DNA of 64,000 nucleotides from C-114 sp963745405. Its GTDB lineage: Bacteria; Chloroflexota; Limnocylindria; Limnocylindrales; CSP1-4. A program made the position numbers and the translations under genes. A model generated the notes under the pieces. The model worked only from the letters and a program-made list of their open reading frames with translations. It ran no database searches and had not been told where the DNA came from. Below are positions 29,705 through 38,044 of the stretch, piece by piece. Each line of letters begins with the position of its first letter. The stretch's first letter is position 1. The stretch spans positions 1,240,001 through 1,304,000 of the forward strand of contig CAVUWY010000002.1 of assembly GCA_963745405.1 (NCBI GenBank), read 5' to 3'.

Positions 29705-30947
29705 CTACTGGCCGCCGTAGTTGATCTGCTTGACGAAGACCCAGTCGCCCTTCCCGCTGGCCGCGGTCGGATCGACCTTGTACAGCGAGATGATCTTCTG
29801 GTTCGTGTCGCCGACCGAGTCGAACATCACCGGACCGAGGACGGTCTGGAAGGTCGTGGTCGTGTCGACGGCAGCAGCGCGGACGTTCTCACGGGTGATG
29901 TCGCCCTTACCGGCTGCGGTGGTGAGCGCCTGGATGATGATCTGGGCGCAGGCGTAACCCGACGCGCTGTAGGCGCCCGGGTCCGTCTTGTACTCGGCCG
30001 TGTACTTGGCGGCGAAGTCGGCCGCGCTCGGGATGTCGTGGATCGCGGCGACCGACGACGACGAGTTGGCCGCTGCGGCACCGGCGATGTTGATGAACGA
30101 GCCGGCGACGCCGCCGTTCTGGTCCTGGATGCCGTCGCCGCCGAGGAACGGCAGCGTCGCCGAGGCCGGCCTGCGGCATCTGCTTGCGGAGGAGTCCGCC
30201 GCCGTTGGCGGTGACGCCACCGAAGAAGACGCTGTCGGGCTTGAGGCCGGCGAACTTGGTCAGGATCGACGAGTAGTCGGTGGTCTTGGGATCGGCACCC
30301 TCACGATCGGCGATCTTGCCGCCGAGCTTCGTGAACTCTGCCGAGAACGCGTCGGCGATGCCCTTGCCGTAGACCGACAGGTCATCGACGATGGCGACGT
30401 TCTTGAGGCCGAGGTCGTTGTACGCGTACTGCGCGACCGCCGGGCCCTGGATGTCGTCGGTCGTGGCGACGCGGATGTAGTTGATCTTGTCCGGATTCGC
30501 AGCCCGGAGCTGCTTGCCCGGATCGCCCTTGGTCAGGTCCGGGTTCGTGTTGGCCGGCGAGCACTGGAGCAGCCCGGCCTGGTTGGAGATCGGGATCTGG
30601 ACCTTGGCGACCGCCGAGTTGAACGGGCCGACGACTGCCATGACGTTGGAGTCGGACACCAGGGTGGTCATGTCCTTGGCGCCCTGCTGGGCGTCGTACT
30701 GGCCGTTGACCGAGTGGTCGAGGATGTCGGTCGTCAGGGTGTAACCCTTGACCGTCCCGGCCGCATTGGCCTCCTTGATGGCGAGCAGTGCGCCGTCACG
30801 GGCCGGGCCCGCGCTGGCGAGCGAGCTGCCCGACAGCGGGAGGCTGATCCCGATCTTGATGGTCTTGCCGGAACTGCTCGACCCGCTGCACGCCGCAGCG
30901 ACGATGGCGACCGCGGCGATCGCCGCGCCCACACGTGCTAACTTCAT
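29705..30947 (-). CDS. livK: Branched-chain amino-acid binding lipoprotein LivK (one frame break)
   Basis: About 413 residues corrected. Signal peptide with lipobox VAAAC, a Ser-rich linker, then a type-1 periplasmic-binding fold: IKIGISLPLSGSSLASAGPARDGALLAIKEANAAG, VMAVVGPFNSAVA, YNDLGLKNVAIVDDLSVYGKGIA, SGYACAQIIIQAL. One extra base near 30165 shifts the frame before LPFLGGDGIQDQNG. ATG 30947 follows AGGAGGAGG. First gene of the livKHMGF operon; the actual ligand could be a branched-chain amino acid, urea or an amide. Confidence 0.93.
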
Positions 30948-31293
30948 GAACTCCTCCTCCTACACCCTCGCAACCTCCGGCGTTCCCTACGCCTCGGGTG
31001 GACCGCGGTCCGTCCCTGTGGTCCGGGAGACGCCCGGAAACCGGCGGTGACGGGTGCGCGAGCGGGGGACCAACAACGCTCGCCGCAAGACCGGTCGAGC
31101 GATGCCGTATCATAGGCCACGGCGTCGCGGATGCAAGGCGTCGCCGACCGTCCCCGGGATGGCTGCCAGCCGAGTCGCTCGCCTCCCGGGCCCGAGACCG
31201 AAAGCCGATGGCACTCAGCGTGCTCAGGATCCCGGTCGCGGCGGGAAATCGAGCGTATCGGCCACCTTGCAGCACGAGGCTCTGTCCTTCGGC
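30948..31293. other. Intergenic region between livK and the GNAT gene
   Basis: About 346 bases between divergent genes. It holds the candidate livK promoter (31109-31136) and a 12-base palindrome GGACCGCGGTCC (31000-31011) in the livK leader. I see no tRNA, riboswitch or convincing small gene in it. Confidence 0.5.
31109..31136 (-). promoter_or_regulatory. Candidate livK operon promoter
   Basis: On the minus strand TTGCAT (31136-31131) is followed after 16 bases by TATGAT (31114-31109), a good -10. The transcript would have a leader of about 155 bases before livK, enough for leader regulation; it includes the palindrome at 31000-31011. Confidence 0.5.
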
Positions 31294-31758
31294 GTGGAAT
31301 ACCAGGTCCGAGTGGCCCGGATAACGGACATCGATCGACTCGTCGGTCTCTGCGGGGTCTCCTCCGCCGCGTCCGGCGGATCGGGTCCCATGGACGCCGC
31401 GGATCTCCTGCGCCAGCTGGTCTATCTGCCACAGGCGAGCGTCTTCGTCGCCGAAGTGCGACGCGACGTGGTCGGGGGAGCGGTCCTCGCCCTCCGACCA
31501 TCGGTCCGGGCCGGCGGTTTCGTCGGTACGGTCGACCTCCTGGTGGTGGACCCGGCGCACGACGCGGATCGGGTGACCGATGCGCTGCTCGAGGAGGTTC
31601 TGAAGTCGGCTCGCAACAAGGCCTGTGCCGTCGTCGAGGCGGCCCCGCCGACCGATCCCGCGGAGCGGACCCGCTGGGAACGGCATGGATTCACCGATGA
31701 CGGTCCGCGGATGAGCACGATGGTGGGCGCGGCGAGGACTGCCGCCCCCCGCACATGA
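31294..31758 (+). CDS. GNAT-family N-acetyltransferase
   Basis: About 154 residues from GTG 31294 (VEYQVRVARITDIDRLVGLC). The acetyltransferase core is SVFVAEVRRDVVGGAVLALRP, then VGTVDLLVVDPAHDADRVTDALLEEVLKSAR, then WERHGFTDDGPRMSTMV, the usual GNAT end. The acetyl-CoA loop is poor (no Q/RxxGxG/A), so the donor site is degenerate. The start is uncertain: the frame is open to 31054, and TTG 31267 is another option. It is divergent from livK and lies 59 bases before the NYN gene. Confidence 0.7.
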   Translation: MEYQVRVARITDIDRLVGLCGVSSAASGGSGPMDAADLLRQLVYLPQASVFVAEVRRDVVGGAVLALRPSVRAGGFVGTVDLLVVDPAHDADRVTDALLEEVLKSARNKACAVVEAAPPTDPAERTRWERHGFTDDGPRMSTMVGAARTAAPRT

Positions 31759-31817
31759 ATCAGGACGGTCGCCGAGCAGCGCCAGGCGCGCCGGCACCAC
31801 AGCCCTAAGGAGTAAAC

Positions 31818-33752
31818 GTGGGCAAGAACGTCGCCGTCTTCGTAGACGTGGCGAACATCTTTTACGCAGCCAAGGCGGCCGGCGTCGACATCGACTACGT
31901 GACGATGCTGAAATCGGCCACCGCGGGTCGCGACCTGGTCCGGGCCTATGCCTATACCGGCCTCGATCCGGACAACGAGAACCAGCGGAACTTCCACGAC
32001 TTCCTGCGCCGCAGCAACTACAAGGTCGTGAGCAAGGACATCCGCAAGTACGGCGACGGCAAGGTCAAGGCCAACCTCGACATCGAGCTCGTCGTCGACA
32101 TGATGAAGACGGCCCGGAACCTCGACGTCGCGATCGTCGTCTCCGGCGACGGCGACTTCGCCCCGGCCATCCGGGCGGTCCAGGAGATGGGCGTCCGCGT
32201 CGAGGTCATCAGCTTCCGCGGCAACACCTCGTCGGACCTCATCGAGGTCGCCGACCTGTTCACCGACATCGTCCAGATCGCCCGGGTCGAGAAGGGCTCA
32301 TCGCGATCCGGCCGCCGGGTGGCGACCGACGAAGAGGACCTCTCGATGACCGAGGTGCCCGACAAGCAGACCGAGGGCACCGGCGTGGGCCGCGGCCGCG
32401 GCCGCGGACGGGGCCGCCCCGCCGAGGGCGAGCGGACCCCGGTCGCCGCGAGGACCGGTCGCGGCAGGCCGCGGACGGCGGTCGCCGATGTGGCCGTGGC
32501 CGTCGCGGACGGCGCACCGGGCGAGCGCCCGACGCTCGTCGCCCTGCCGGGGGAGAAGCTCTCCCGGGCAGGCGCTGCCGCCGCGGTCGCGGTTCCGGCC
32601 TCGGCCGGTGAGGTCGCGACGGACGACGATGGCGGCTCCGGCGGTTTCGACCGGGCCGATGGGCCAGACGGGCCGGATGGTGAAGAGGGTCGCCGCCGAC
32701 GGCGTCGCGGTGGGCGCGGTCGAGGCCGCGGCCGCGGCCGCGGCGAGGGCGAGGCGATCCCGGTCGGGGACGCCGCCGCTCCCGTACGGGCTCGTGAGGA
32801 CGATGCCGACCAGGACGACCTCCCGGCGGTGCCGCGTGCACCCAAGGCGGCCGCCTTCGGTGCCGTCTGGGATTCGCAGATCGGCGTACCTGCCTCGTCG
32901 GGCTCCCTTCGCTCGATCCCCTCGAGCGACGAGTTCGACGACGAGCCGGCCATCCCCGAGTACCTCATCGCGGAACGGCGCGGCAACGGCCGGTCGCCGA
33001 ACCGCAGTGGCGGTGCCCGAGGCGGCCGGAGCGGTTACTCGGCCGCGGTCGACCGCGAGCGCTACGGCCGTGGTGGCGGCGGCGGTATAAACCGCTATCC
33101 CGACGTGAGCGGCCGGACGGCTTCCAGCGGACCGCGCGACGACCGGAACGATCGGGCTCCGCGTGACGCCGCACGACGCGACGATCGCGGCTTCAGTCGC
33201 GGCAACCGCCCGGAGCGGAACGACCGCACCGGCAGCGCGCCGCGTCCCGGCGAGCAATGGAGTGAGGTACCGCCAGAGCTCGAGGCGATGCTGCGCGCCC
33301 AGATGGCGTCCGGCCCGGCTCCGCGCGGCGGTGGCCGATCGCCGGAGCGTTCGACGGCGCCGCAGCGGACGGAGCGTTCGGATCGCGGCTCCAGCGCCCC
33401 GGAGACGGAGTCACCGGCGCAGGCCGCCGGGGACGTCGCCGGAACGGACGCCCCGAAGCGGCGGAGTACCCGGGCGAAGGCGCCCGTCGCCGACGCGACC
33501 TCGACGACGGCGGAGGCGAAGCCGAAGCGCGCGACGGCCGCGACGACACGGTCGCGGGCCGCCAAGTCCCCTGCCGGTTCGTCCCACGCCGCCGCGGCGA
33601 CGGCCGAGAAGCCCAGCCGGACCACCACGACCCGAACGACGCGAGCCAAGGCCGCGCCCGCCGAGGGTGCTCCCGCCGAGGTCGCCGCGGACGGCGCGGC
33701 CGACAAGCCGAAGCGCCGGACGACCCGGGCGAAGGTCGCCGCCGACTCCTGA
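31818..33752 (+). CDS. NYN-domain (PIN-like) protein with long RG-rich disordered tail
   Basis: 644 residues. The N-terminal 155 residues form an NYN/LabA-type PIN-like nuclease domain with Asp10 and Asn13 (VDVANIF), Asp88, Asp94 and VVSGDGDFAPAI (Asp111, Asp113), all expected metal ligands. The remaining 490 residues are low-complexity: GRGRGRGRGR near 193-202, a second Arg/Gly run near 290-305, then Arg/Asp/Gly/Ser-rich and finally Lys/Ala/Thr-rich segments. Likely an RNA-binding ribonuclease that may condense with RNA. The GTG start follows AAGGAG by six bases. holB follows by about 110 bases. Confidence 0.85.
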   Translation: MGKNVAVFVDVANIFYAAKAAGVDIDYVTMLKSATAGRDLVRAYAYTGLDPDNENQRNFHDFLRRSNYKVVSKDIRKYGDGKVKANLDIELVVDMMKTARNLDVAIVVSGDGDFAPAIRAVQEMGVRVEVISFRGNTSSDLIEVADLFTDIVQIARVEKGSSRSGRRVATDEEDLSMTEVPDKQTEGTGVGRGRGRGRGRPAEGERTPVAARTGRGRPRTAVADVAVAVADGAPGERPTLVALPGEKLSRAGAAAAVAVPASAGEVATDDDGGSGGFDRADGPDGPDGEEGRRRRRRGGRGRGRGRGRGEGEAIPVGDAAAPVRAREDDADQDDLPAVPRAPKAAAFGAVWDSQIGVPASSGSLRSIPSSDEFDDEPAIPEYLIAERRGNGRSPNRSGGARGGRSGYSAAVDRERYGRGGGGGINRYPDVSGRTASSGPRDDRNDRAPRDAARRDDRGFSRGNRPERNDRTGSAPRPGEQWSEVPPELEAMLRAQMASGPAPRGGGRSPERSTAPQRTERSDRGSSAPETESPAQAAGDVAGTDAPKRRSTRAKAPVADATSTTAEAKPKRATAATTRSRAAKSPAGSSHAAAATAEKPSRTTTTRTTRAKAAPAEGAPAEVAADGAADKPKRRTTRAKVAADS

Positions 33753-33861
33753 GCGGACTCGGGGACGGTGGACCGTCGTCGGGGCCCGGCGTCCTCGCGG
33801 CCATCCCGGCTGCCTCGCGCTCGTCGTGGCCGCCTCGCGTCCGCCCGGCCGCGGTGACTGG

Positions 33862-35043
33862 ATGAACGGCGCCCTCATCCGCGGCCAACCCGCCGCGCTG
33901 GCGGCCGCGGAGACCATGCTCCGCGGCGGGTTTCCGCACGCCGTGCTCCTGGTCGGCCCGCCGTCGATCGGCAAAACGACCCTGGCCCTCGACATCGCGG
34001 CCGCCCTGCTCTGCGTCGACCCCGACCCGGCGGCCCGGCCATGCCGGTCGTGTCGAGCGTGCCGGCTGGTCGCCATGGACAGGCACCCCGACCTTCATCG
34101 CCTTGGACCCGGCGGCGCCGGCGACCAGGTGAAGCTCGAGGCGACCCCGCAGGATCCGCGACCCGGTGTCCGCGACCTCGTCGCCGACCTCGCCCTGTCC
34201 TCGGTCGAGGGCGGCGCCCGGGTGGCTTTCGTCGAGCGTGCTCACCGGATGAACGAGGACGCCCAGAACGCCCTGCTGAAGACGCTCGAGGAACCCGCCC
34301 CCGGCGTCCACCTCATCCTCTGCGCCGATGACGAGGACCGACTCCTCCCGACGATCCGGTCGCGCTGCGCCCGCATCCGCCTCGGGACGGTCGCTCCCCG
34401 GGCGATCGAGGCATGGCTCGCCGAGCGCGGCGTCGCGGACCCGCCGACGGCCGCCCGGCTGGCTCGCCTCGCCGAAGGACGGCCGGGCCTCGCCCTCGCC
34501 TATGCGGAGTCCCCGGCGGCGGTCGCCGCCCGGTCCGAGGTCGACCGGACGCTGCTCGACCTGCTCTCGGCCAGGGTCTCCGAGCGTCTGGCGGCGCGAA
34601 AACAGCTGCTCGGCGGGGCGGGCACGCTGACGACGGCCCTGTCCCGCGCGGCTCCGGAGGCCGTGGCCGTGGTCGGGGCACCTGCCGGCGACGAGGGTGG
34701 CGAGGGAACGGGAGGCGTGTCCGCCGCTGACCCCGAATCCGAGGCAGGCCCGCCGGCGAAGACGCCCGCGGCGGTGCGGCGGCGGGCGGCGCTCGTCCTC
34801 ATCGAGGTGTGGCGGGAGCTGACGGTCGACCTCGTCCGAGCCGGCGGCGGCGATGTCCGTCGGGTCCACGACGCGGCCCTGCTCGAGGAGATCTCGGCGG
34901 CGGGCGGCCGGCTGGCGGCGGGCCCGACCGTCTCGTTCCTGGCCCGGCTCGATCGAGCGGCTCGCACGGTGGAGCTGTCGGCGAGCCCCGAGCTCGCGGT
35001 CGACGCGCTCCTCGTGGCCTGGCCGCACGTCGAAGCGGCCTGA
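33862..35043 (+). CDS. holB: DNA polymerase III delta-prime subunit
   Basis: 393 residues. Clamp-loader AAA+ subunit. Walker A VGPPSIGKTTLA (31-42); zinc-binding Cys51, Cys61, Cys64, Cys67; FVERAHRMNEDAQNALLKTLEEP (Walker B region and SRC-side helix); TIRSRCARIRLG (SRC motif). A linker rich in Gly/Glu/Ala (about 285-310) precedes the collar domain. ATG 33862 (MNGALIRGQPAALAAAETML) matches family starts. Its stop overlaps the acylphosphatase start (TGATG). Confidence 0.92.
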   Translation: MNGALIRGQPAALAAAETMLRGGFPHAVLLVGPPSIGKTTLALDIAAALLCVDPDPAARPCRSCRACRLVAMDRHPDLHRLGPGGAGDQVKLEATPQDPRPGVRDLVADLALSSVEGGARVAFVERAHRMNEDAQNALLKTLEEPAPGVHLILCADDEDRLLPTIRSRCARIRLGTVAPRAIEAWLAERGVADPPTAARLARLAEGRPGLALAYAESPAAVAARSEVDRTLLDLLSARVSERLAARKQLLGGAGTLTTALSRAAPEAVAVVGAPAGDEGGEGTGGVSAADPESEAGPPAKTPAAVRRRAALVLIEVWRELTVDLVRAGGGDVRRVHDAALLEEISAAGGRLAAGPTVSFLARLDRAARTVELSASPELAVDALLVAWPHVEAA

Positions 35044-35354
35044 TGGACGATCCCGCGATCGACCCGGTCCGCCTGGAGGCTGTCGTCCGGGGCCGGGTCC
35101 AGGGTGTCGGGTTCCGCTACTTCGTGGCCGAGCGGGCCGTCGAGCGGGGGATCGTGGGGTGGGTCGCCAACGAGCTCGACGGGTCGGTCGCGTGCGTCGT
35201 CGAAGGTCCCCGCCGGGAGCTCGAATCGTTCCTCGTGGACCTCGGTCGCGGTCCCCTCGGTGCCCGCGTCGACGGCGTACGGACGACGTGGGGTCCGGCC
35301 GCCGGCGGGTTCGACCACTTCGGCATCAGGTCCGGCGCCCACCGCGGCGACTGA
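35043..35354 (+). CDS. acyP: Acylphosphatase
   Basis: 103 residues, the family's normal size. Catalytic Arg25 in VRGRVQGVGFRYF and Asn43 in GWVANELDGSV. Hydrolyses acyl phosphates such as 1,3-bisphosphoglycerate and carbamoyl phosphate in the cytosol. The start ATG overlaps the holB stop, so the two are translationally coupled. Confidence 0.95.
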   Translation: MDDPAIDPVRLEAVVRGRVQGVGFRYFVAERAVERGIVGWVANELDGSVACVVEGPRRELESFLVDLGRGPLGARVDGVRTTWGPAAGGFDHFGIRSGAHRGD

Positions 35355-35420
35355 CTCGCCGGGAGAACTGCTCGTCGGGTTGCGGACGCGATGCGGCGCC
35401 GGTACGGGTCGGCGGACCGC

Positions 35421-35669
35421 CTAGCGGAGGGGCGACTCCGGCGGCGCGTTCCGCTCGAGGATGGCCCGGAGGCGGGCGATCAACGCTCCTGTTCCGGCCG
35501 CTCCGCCGGCTCCGAGTGTCCGTCGTCGTCGATCGACCGCAGCGATCTCATCGCCACCGGCCGCGGCCCGTCGCCGGTCGGCGTCCAGGCGGCGCTGCCG
35601 GATGCGGTCGAGGACCTCCTGCTCGGCGAACTCGGTGCAGGCGGTGGAACGGTGAGCGGTGCGGGTCAT
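35421..35669 (-). CDS. Small basic protein, unknown function
   Basis: 82 residues. A helical charged stretch (CTEFAEQEVLDRIRQRRLDADRRRAAAGGDE) is followed by an Ala/Gly hinge and a second helix (TGALIARLRAILERNAPP). GAGG lies four bases before ATG 35669. It starts four bases after the SDR gene stop and is probably its operon partner. No family is recognised. Confidence 0.55.
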   Translation of the reverse strand: MTRTAHRSTACTEFAEQEVLDRIRQRRLDADRRRAAAGGDEIAAVDRRRRTLGAGGAAGTGALIARLRAILERNAPPESPLR

Positions 35670-35673
35670 GGCC

Positions 35674-36465
35674 TCAGGGTAGTCCAGCGATGAGGCCGCC
35701 GTCGACCGCGGTGAAGGTACCGGTGACGTACCCGGCCTGCTCGGAGCAGAGGAAGGCCACGAGCGCGGCCAGTTCCTCCGGCCGACCGTAGCGCCCGGCC
35801 GGGATGGTGGCGATGTGGCCGGCCCGGACCTGGTCGACCGTCTGGCCCGTCGAGGCGGCTCGACCACCGTCGAGACTCACGATCCGCGGCGTCGACAGAC
35901 GGCCGGGCACCACCCCGTTGATCGTCACGCCGTCGGCGGCCACGGCGCGAGCGGCGGTCTTCAGCCATGCCATGAGGGCCGACCGGCCGCTGTTGGAGTA
36001 GACGAGGTCCTGGATCGGCTGGCGGACGCCCGACGAAAGGATCCCGACGATGCGGCCCCACGACCGCGCCCGCATCCCCGGCAGCAGTGCCGTCGCCAGC
36101 TCGATCGGCGTCGTGGCGAGGAGCTGCAACGAGCGCGCCCATTGTTCCGGATCGGTCGCCGTCGGATCGACCGTCGGCGGGCCACCGGCGTTGAGGACGA
36201 CGATGTCGATCTGGCCGAGCGCCGCGGCCGCGGACTCGGCTACCGATCGGGCGGCGGCCGGGTCGGTCGCATCGGCGGCGATCGTCACTACCTCGACGCC
36301 GTGGCGGGTTCGGATGGAGGCGGCCGCGGCATCGAGGCTTGCCTGGTTCCGCGACCAGATGGCGAGGCGACAACCCTCGGCGGCGAGTGCCTCGGCCGTC
36401 GCCAGCCCGAGTCCCGACGAGCCACCCCCGACGAGCGCCCCGCGCCCGGTGAGCCCCAGGTCCAC
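35674..36465 (-). CDS. Short-chain dehydrogenase/reductase family protein
   Basis: 263 residues. Cofactor motif LVGGGSSGLGLATAEALA and VVLNAGGPP (the NAG motif). In the active-site region, LSSGVRQPIQDLVYSNSGRSALMAWLKT, the Tyr-x3-Lys pair reads Tyr-x3-Gly, as in the atypical ketoacyl-reductase-like SDRs with LSNSxR. Classical catalysis is therefore doubtful. GTG 36465 follows a perfect AGGAGGT at five bases, which decides the start; the frame is open further up. Confidence 0.87.
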   Translation of the reverse strand: MDLGLTGRGALVGGGSSGLGLATAEALAAEGCRLAIWSRNQASLDAAAASIRTRHGVEVVTIAADATDPAAARSVAESAAAALGQIDIVVLNAGGPPTVDPTATDPEQWARSLQLLATTPIELATALLPGMRARSWGRIVGILSSGVRQPIQDLVYSNSGRSALMAWLKTAARAVAADGVTINGVVPGRLSTPRIVSLDGGRAASTGQTVDQVRAGHIATIPAGRYGRPEELAALVAFLCSEQAGYVTGTFTAVDGGLIAGLP

Positions 36466-36635
36466 GATCCACCTCCTGCGACCGGCGGCCTGCCCGTCAC
36501 GATCCGCTGCGCCGGACTCCGCGCCCACGCCGGGAGCGTGGTGCGCCCGGTCACCGCCTCGTGGTCCCATCGGCCCCGGCGCTCCCGGACCAACTCGCTA
36601 TCGAGTGTCAACACGCATCCGGCGATGCTGCAAGC

Positions 36636-36914
36636 ATGGTGCACCAGCCTTCGCCCGCCGAGGAGCTGCCGGCGCTCTATCGGGCCGCCCTCGATGGGGT
36701 CGCCGCCCTGGAGCGACGCGGACAGCGGGTGACCGCGGGCGTGATCAGGCGGGAGGCCATCGCCGCCTACTCGGCGGCCTGGGACGACCACAACCGGATC
36801 GTCCTCGCCGGCCTCGTGGAGCGCACCCGCCGCGAACTCGCCCGCGGCGCCGCCGCGTCCCCGAGCCTCGTCCTCGACCGACGTCCGGCGGTCCTCGCCC
36901 CACCCGAGCGCTGA
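36636..36914 (+). CDS. Small helical protein, unknown function
   Basis: 92 residues from ATG 36636. ELPALYRAALDGVAALERRGQRVTAGVIRREAIAAYSAAWDDHNRIVLAGLVERTRREL is strongly helical and may hold a helix-turn-helix-like segment (RRGQRVTAGVIRREAIAAYS). No family is recognised and no clear ribosome binding site is seen. The frame is open from 36561, so the start could be earlier. Confidence 0.55.
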   Translation: MVHQPSPAEELPALYRAALDGVAALERRGQRVTAGVIRREAIAAYSAAWDDHNRIVLAGLVERTRRELARGAAASPSLVLDRRPAVLAPPER

Positions 36915-36921
36915 TCGCGGC

Positions 36922-36947
36922 CGGCCGATCGGCCGGCCGATCGGCCG
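36922..36947. repeat. 26-base perfect palindrome
   Basis: Two copies of the self-complementary 12-mer GGCCGATCGGCC lie side by side, and the whole 26-base segment is its own reverse complement. It is just downstream of the stop at 36914. There is no T-run, so a factor-independent terminator is doubtful. It could form a hairpin or cruciform, or be a GATC-containing recognition site. Confidence 0.6.
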
Positions 36948-37021
36948 CGCCGTCCGAGCCACCGATCCCGGCCGTGCCGTCAGGGCGACGGCCCGAGCGC
37001 CGGTCCGGCGGTCCGGCCGCG

Positions 37022-37027
37022 TAGACT
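37022..37027 (+). promoter_or_regulatory. -10-like element giving a leaderless transcript at 37034
   Basis: TAGACT is followed by CCCCGG and the GTG at 37034. The six-base spacing is the same as at 4816, 13836 and 20104. No ribosome binding site. Confidence 0.5.
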
Positions 37028-37033
37028 CCCCGG

Positions 37034-37351
37034 GTGACCGATACCGTCGACGGCGTCGTCGACCGCGCCCTCGCCGCCCTCGATGCGCTCGGCCTCCTGG
37101 GGGAGGATGTCGAGGACGAGTGGACCTACGTCACCGACCTCGTGGCCGCCCAGCAGGCGCGGCTCGAGGGGATCGCCGACCGACGAGCGGGCGAGTCGCT
37201 CAGCGCCCCGTCTGCGGCGGCCGTCGATGCGGCCATCGCCGAGACTGCCGCGATCTCCGATCCGCATCGAGCCATCGACTGGCTCTCGACCTTCCCCGAC
37301 CTCGTCGCCCTCGCCCTCGACGAGCCGATCGGCGCCGCGGGGCCCGGCTGA
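37034..37351 (+). CDS. Small acidic helical protein, partner of the following gene
   Basis: 105 residues. Acidic and helical (DGVVDRALAALDALGLLGEDVEDEWTYVTDLVAAQQARLEGIADRR), with no Cys and no membrane segment. Its stop is followed after 2 bases by the GTG of the PD-(D/E)XK-like gene. Cotranscription and perhaps complex formation are likely. Function unknown. Confidence 0.6.
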   Translation: MTDTVDGVVDRALAALDALGLLGEDVEDEWTYVTDLVAAQQARLEGIADRRAGESLSAPSAAAVDAAIAETAAISDPHRAIDWLSTFPDLVALALDEPIGAAGPG

Positions 37352-37353
37352 CC

Positions 37354-38025
37354 GTGCGCTTCCAGGACGCGGCGGCCGACGGCCGGGCGGTCGTCTACGC
37401 CGGCATCCAGGCGGATCCGCTGGTCGCTCGCCTCGCCGGGCTGCTCGCCGACGCGACGCCCGCCCAGCTCGTGCTCGCGCGGGCCGTGATGAACGGGGAA
37501 AGCGCCGATCCCGCCACGTGGCGAACCGTCGCCCCGGTCTGCTTCCCGGACGACCGCTCCGAGGCGATCCTCGCCGCGTCCCTGGAGGTGGCGGGCCGGG
37601 CCGACCAGGTCCGCAACCAGGTCCGCGGGGCGATCGTCGAGGCGCTCACCGAGCTGCTCCTGCGGCGACGGGCGGCCGTGGTTCGGCGCGAGCGGCGGAT
37701 CCTCTTCGACGGGGTCCGGGCCGAGATCCATCCCTACGACGTGACGGTCGAGACGGACGGCCGGGCCGAGGCCTACGACTGCAAGTGGGGCGCGCGGGGC
37801 ATCTCGGCCGACGTCCTCCACCAGCTCGACGACGCTCGTCACAACGCGAGCGAGGAGGACGAGCGGCTCGACGTCGCCCTCGTCGTCTTCGACACGCGCC
37901 TGGCCTGTGCCGTACGGCTCGATCGTCAGACCGCGCCGCACGCCGACACGCGCCTCGTCACCATCGAGTCCCTCCGCTCCCTCGCCGAGCCGGTCCGGTC
38001 GGCCACGCGCCCGGGCACGGACTGA
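37354..38025 (+). CDS. PD-(D/E)XK nuclease-like protein
   Basis: 223 residues from GTG 37354. QVRGAIVEALTELLLRRR supplies the helix-1 Glu. Then FDGVRAEIHPYDVTVETDGRAEAYDCKWGARG gives an Asp ... Asp-Cys-Lys core matching PD-(D/E)XK spacing, followed by helix and strand (DERLDVALVVFDTRLACAVRL). All catalytic positions appear present. The substrate is unknown: DNA repair, restriction or RNA processing are all possible. The small acidic protein upstream is likely a partner. The assignment rests on motif pattern only. Confidence 0.62.
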   Translation: MRFQDAAADGRAVVYAGIQADPLVARLAGLLADATPAQLVLARAVMNGESADPATWRTVAPVCFPDDRSEAILAASLEVAGRADQVRNQVRGAIVEALTELLLRRRAAVVRRERRILFDGVRAEIHPYDVTVETDGRAEAYDCKWGARGISADVLHQLDDARHNASEEDERLDVALVVFDTRLACAVRLDRQTAPHADTRLVTIESLRSLAEPVRSATRPGTD

Positions 38026-38044
38026 CGGGGAGCGAGGCGTCCGG

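Noticed and set aside
30948..31293. tRNA or riboswitch in the livK leader region
   Set aside because: No cloverleaf or conserved aptamer core could be recognised by eye.
32380..32760. CRISPR-like or tandem repeat array
   Set aside because: The GC-rich repeats encode Arg-Gly runs inside the NYN protein; there are no regular spacers.
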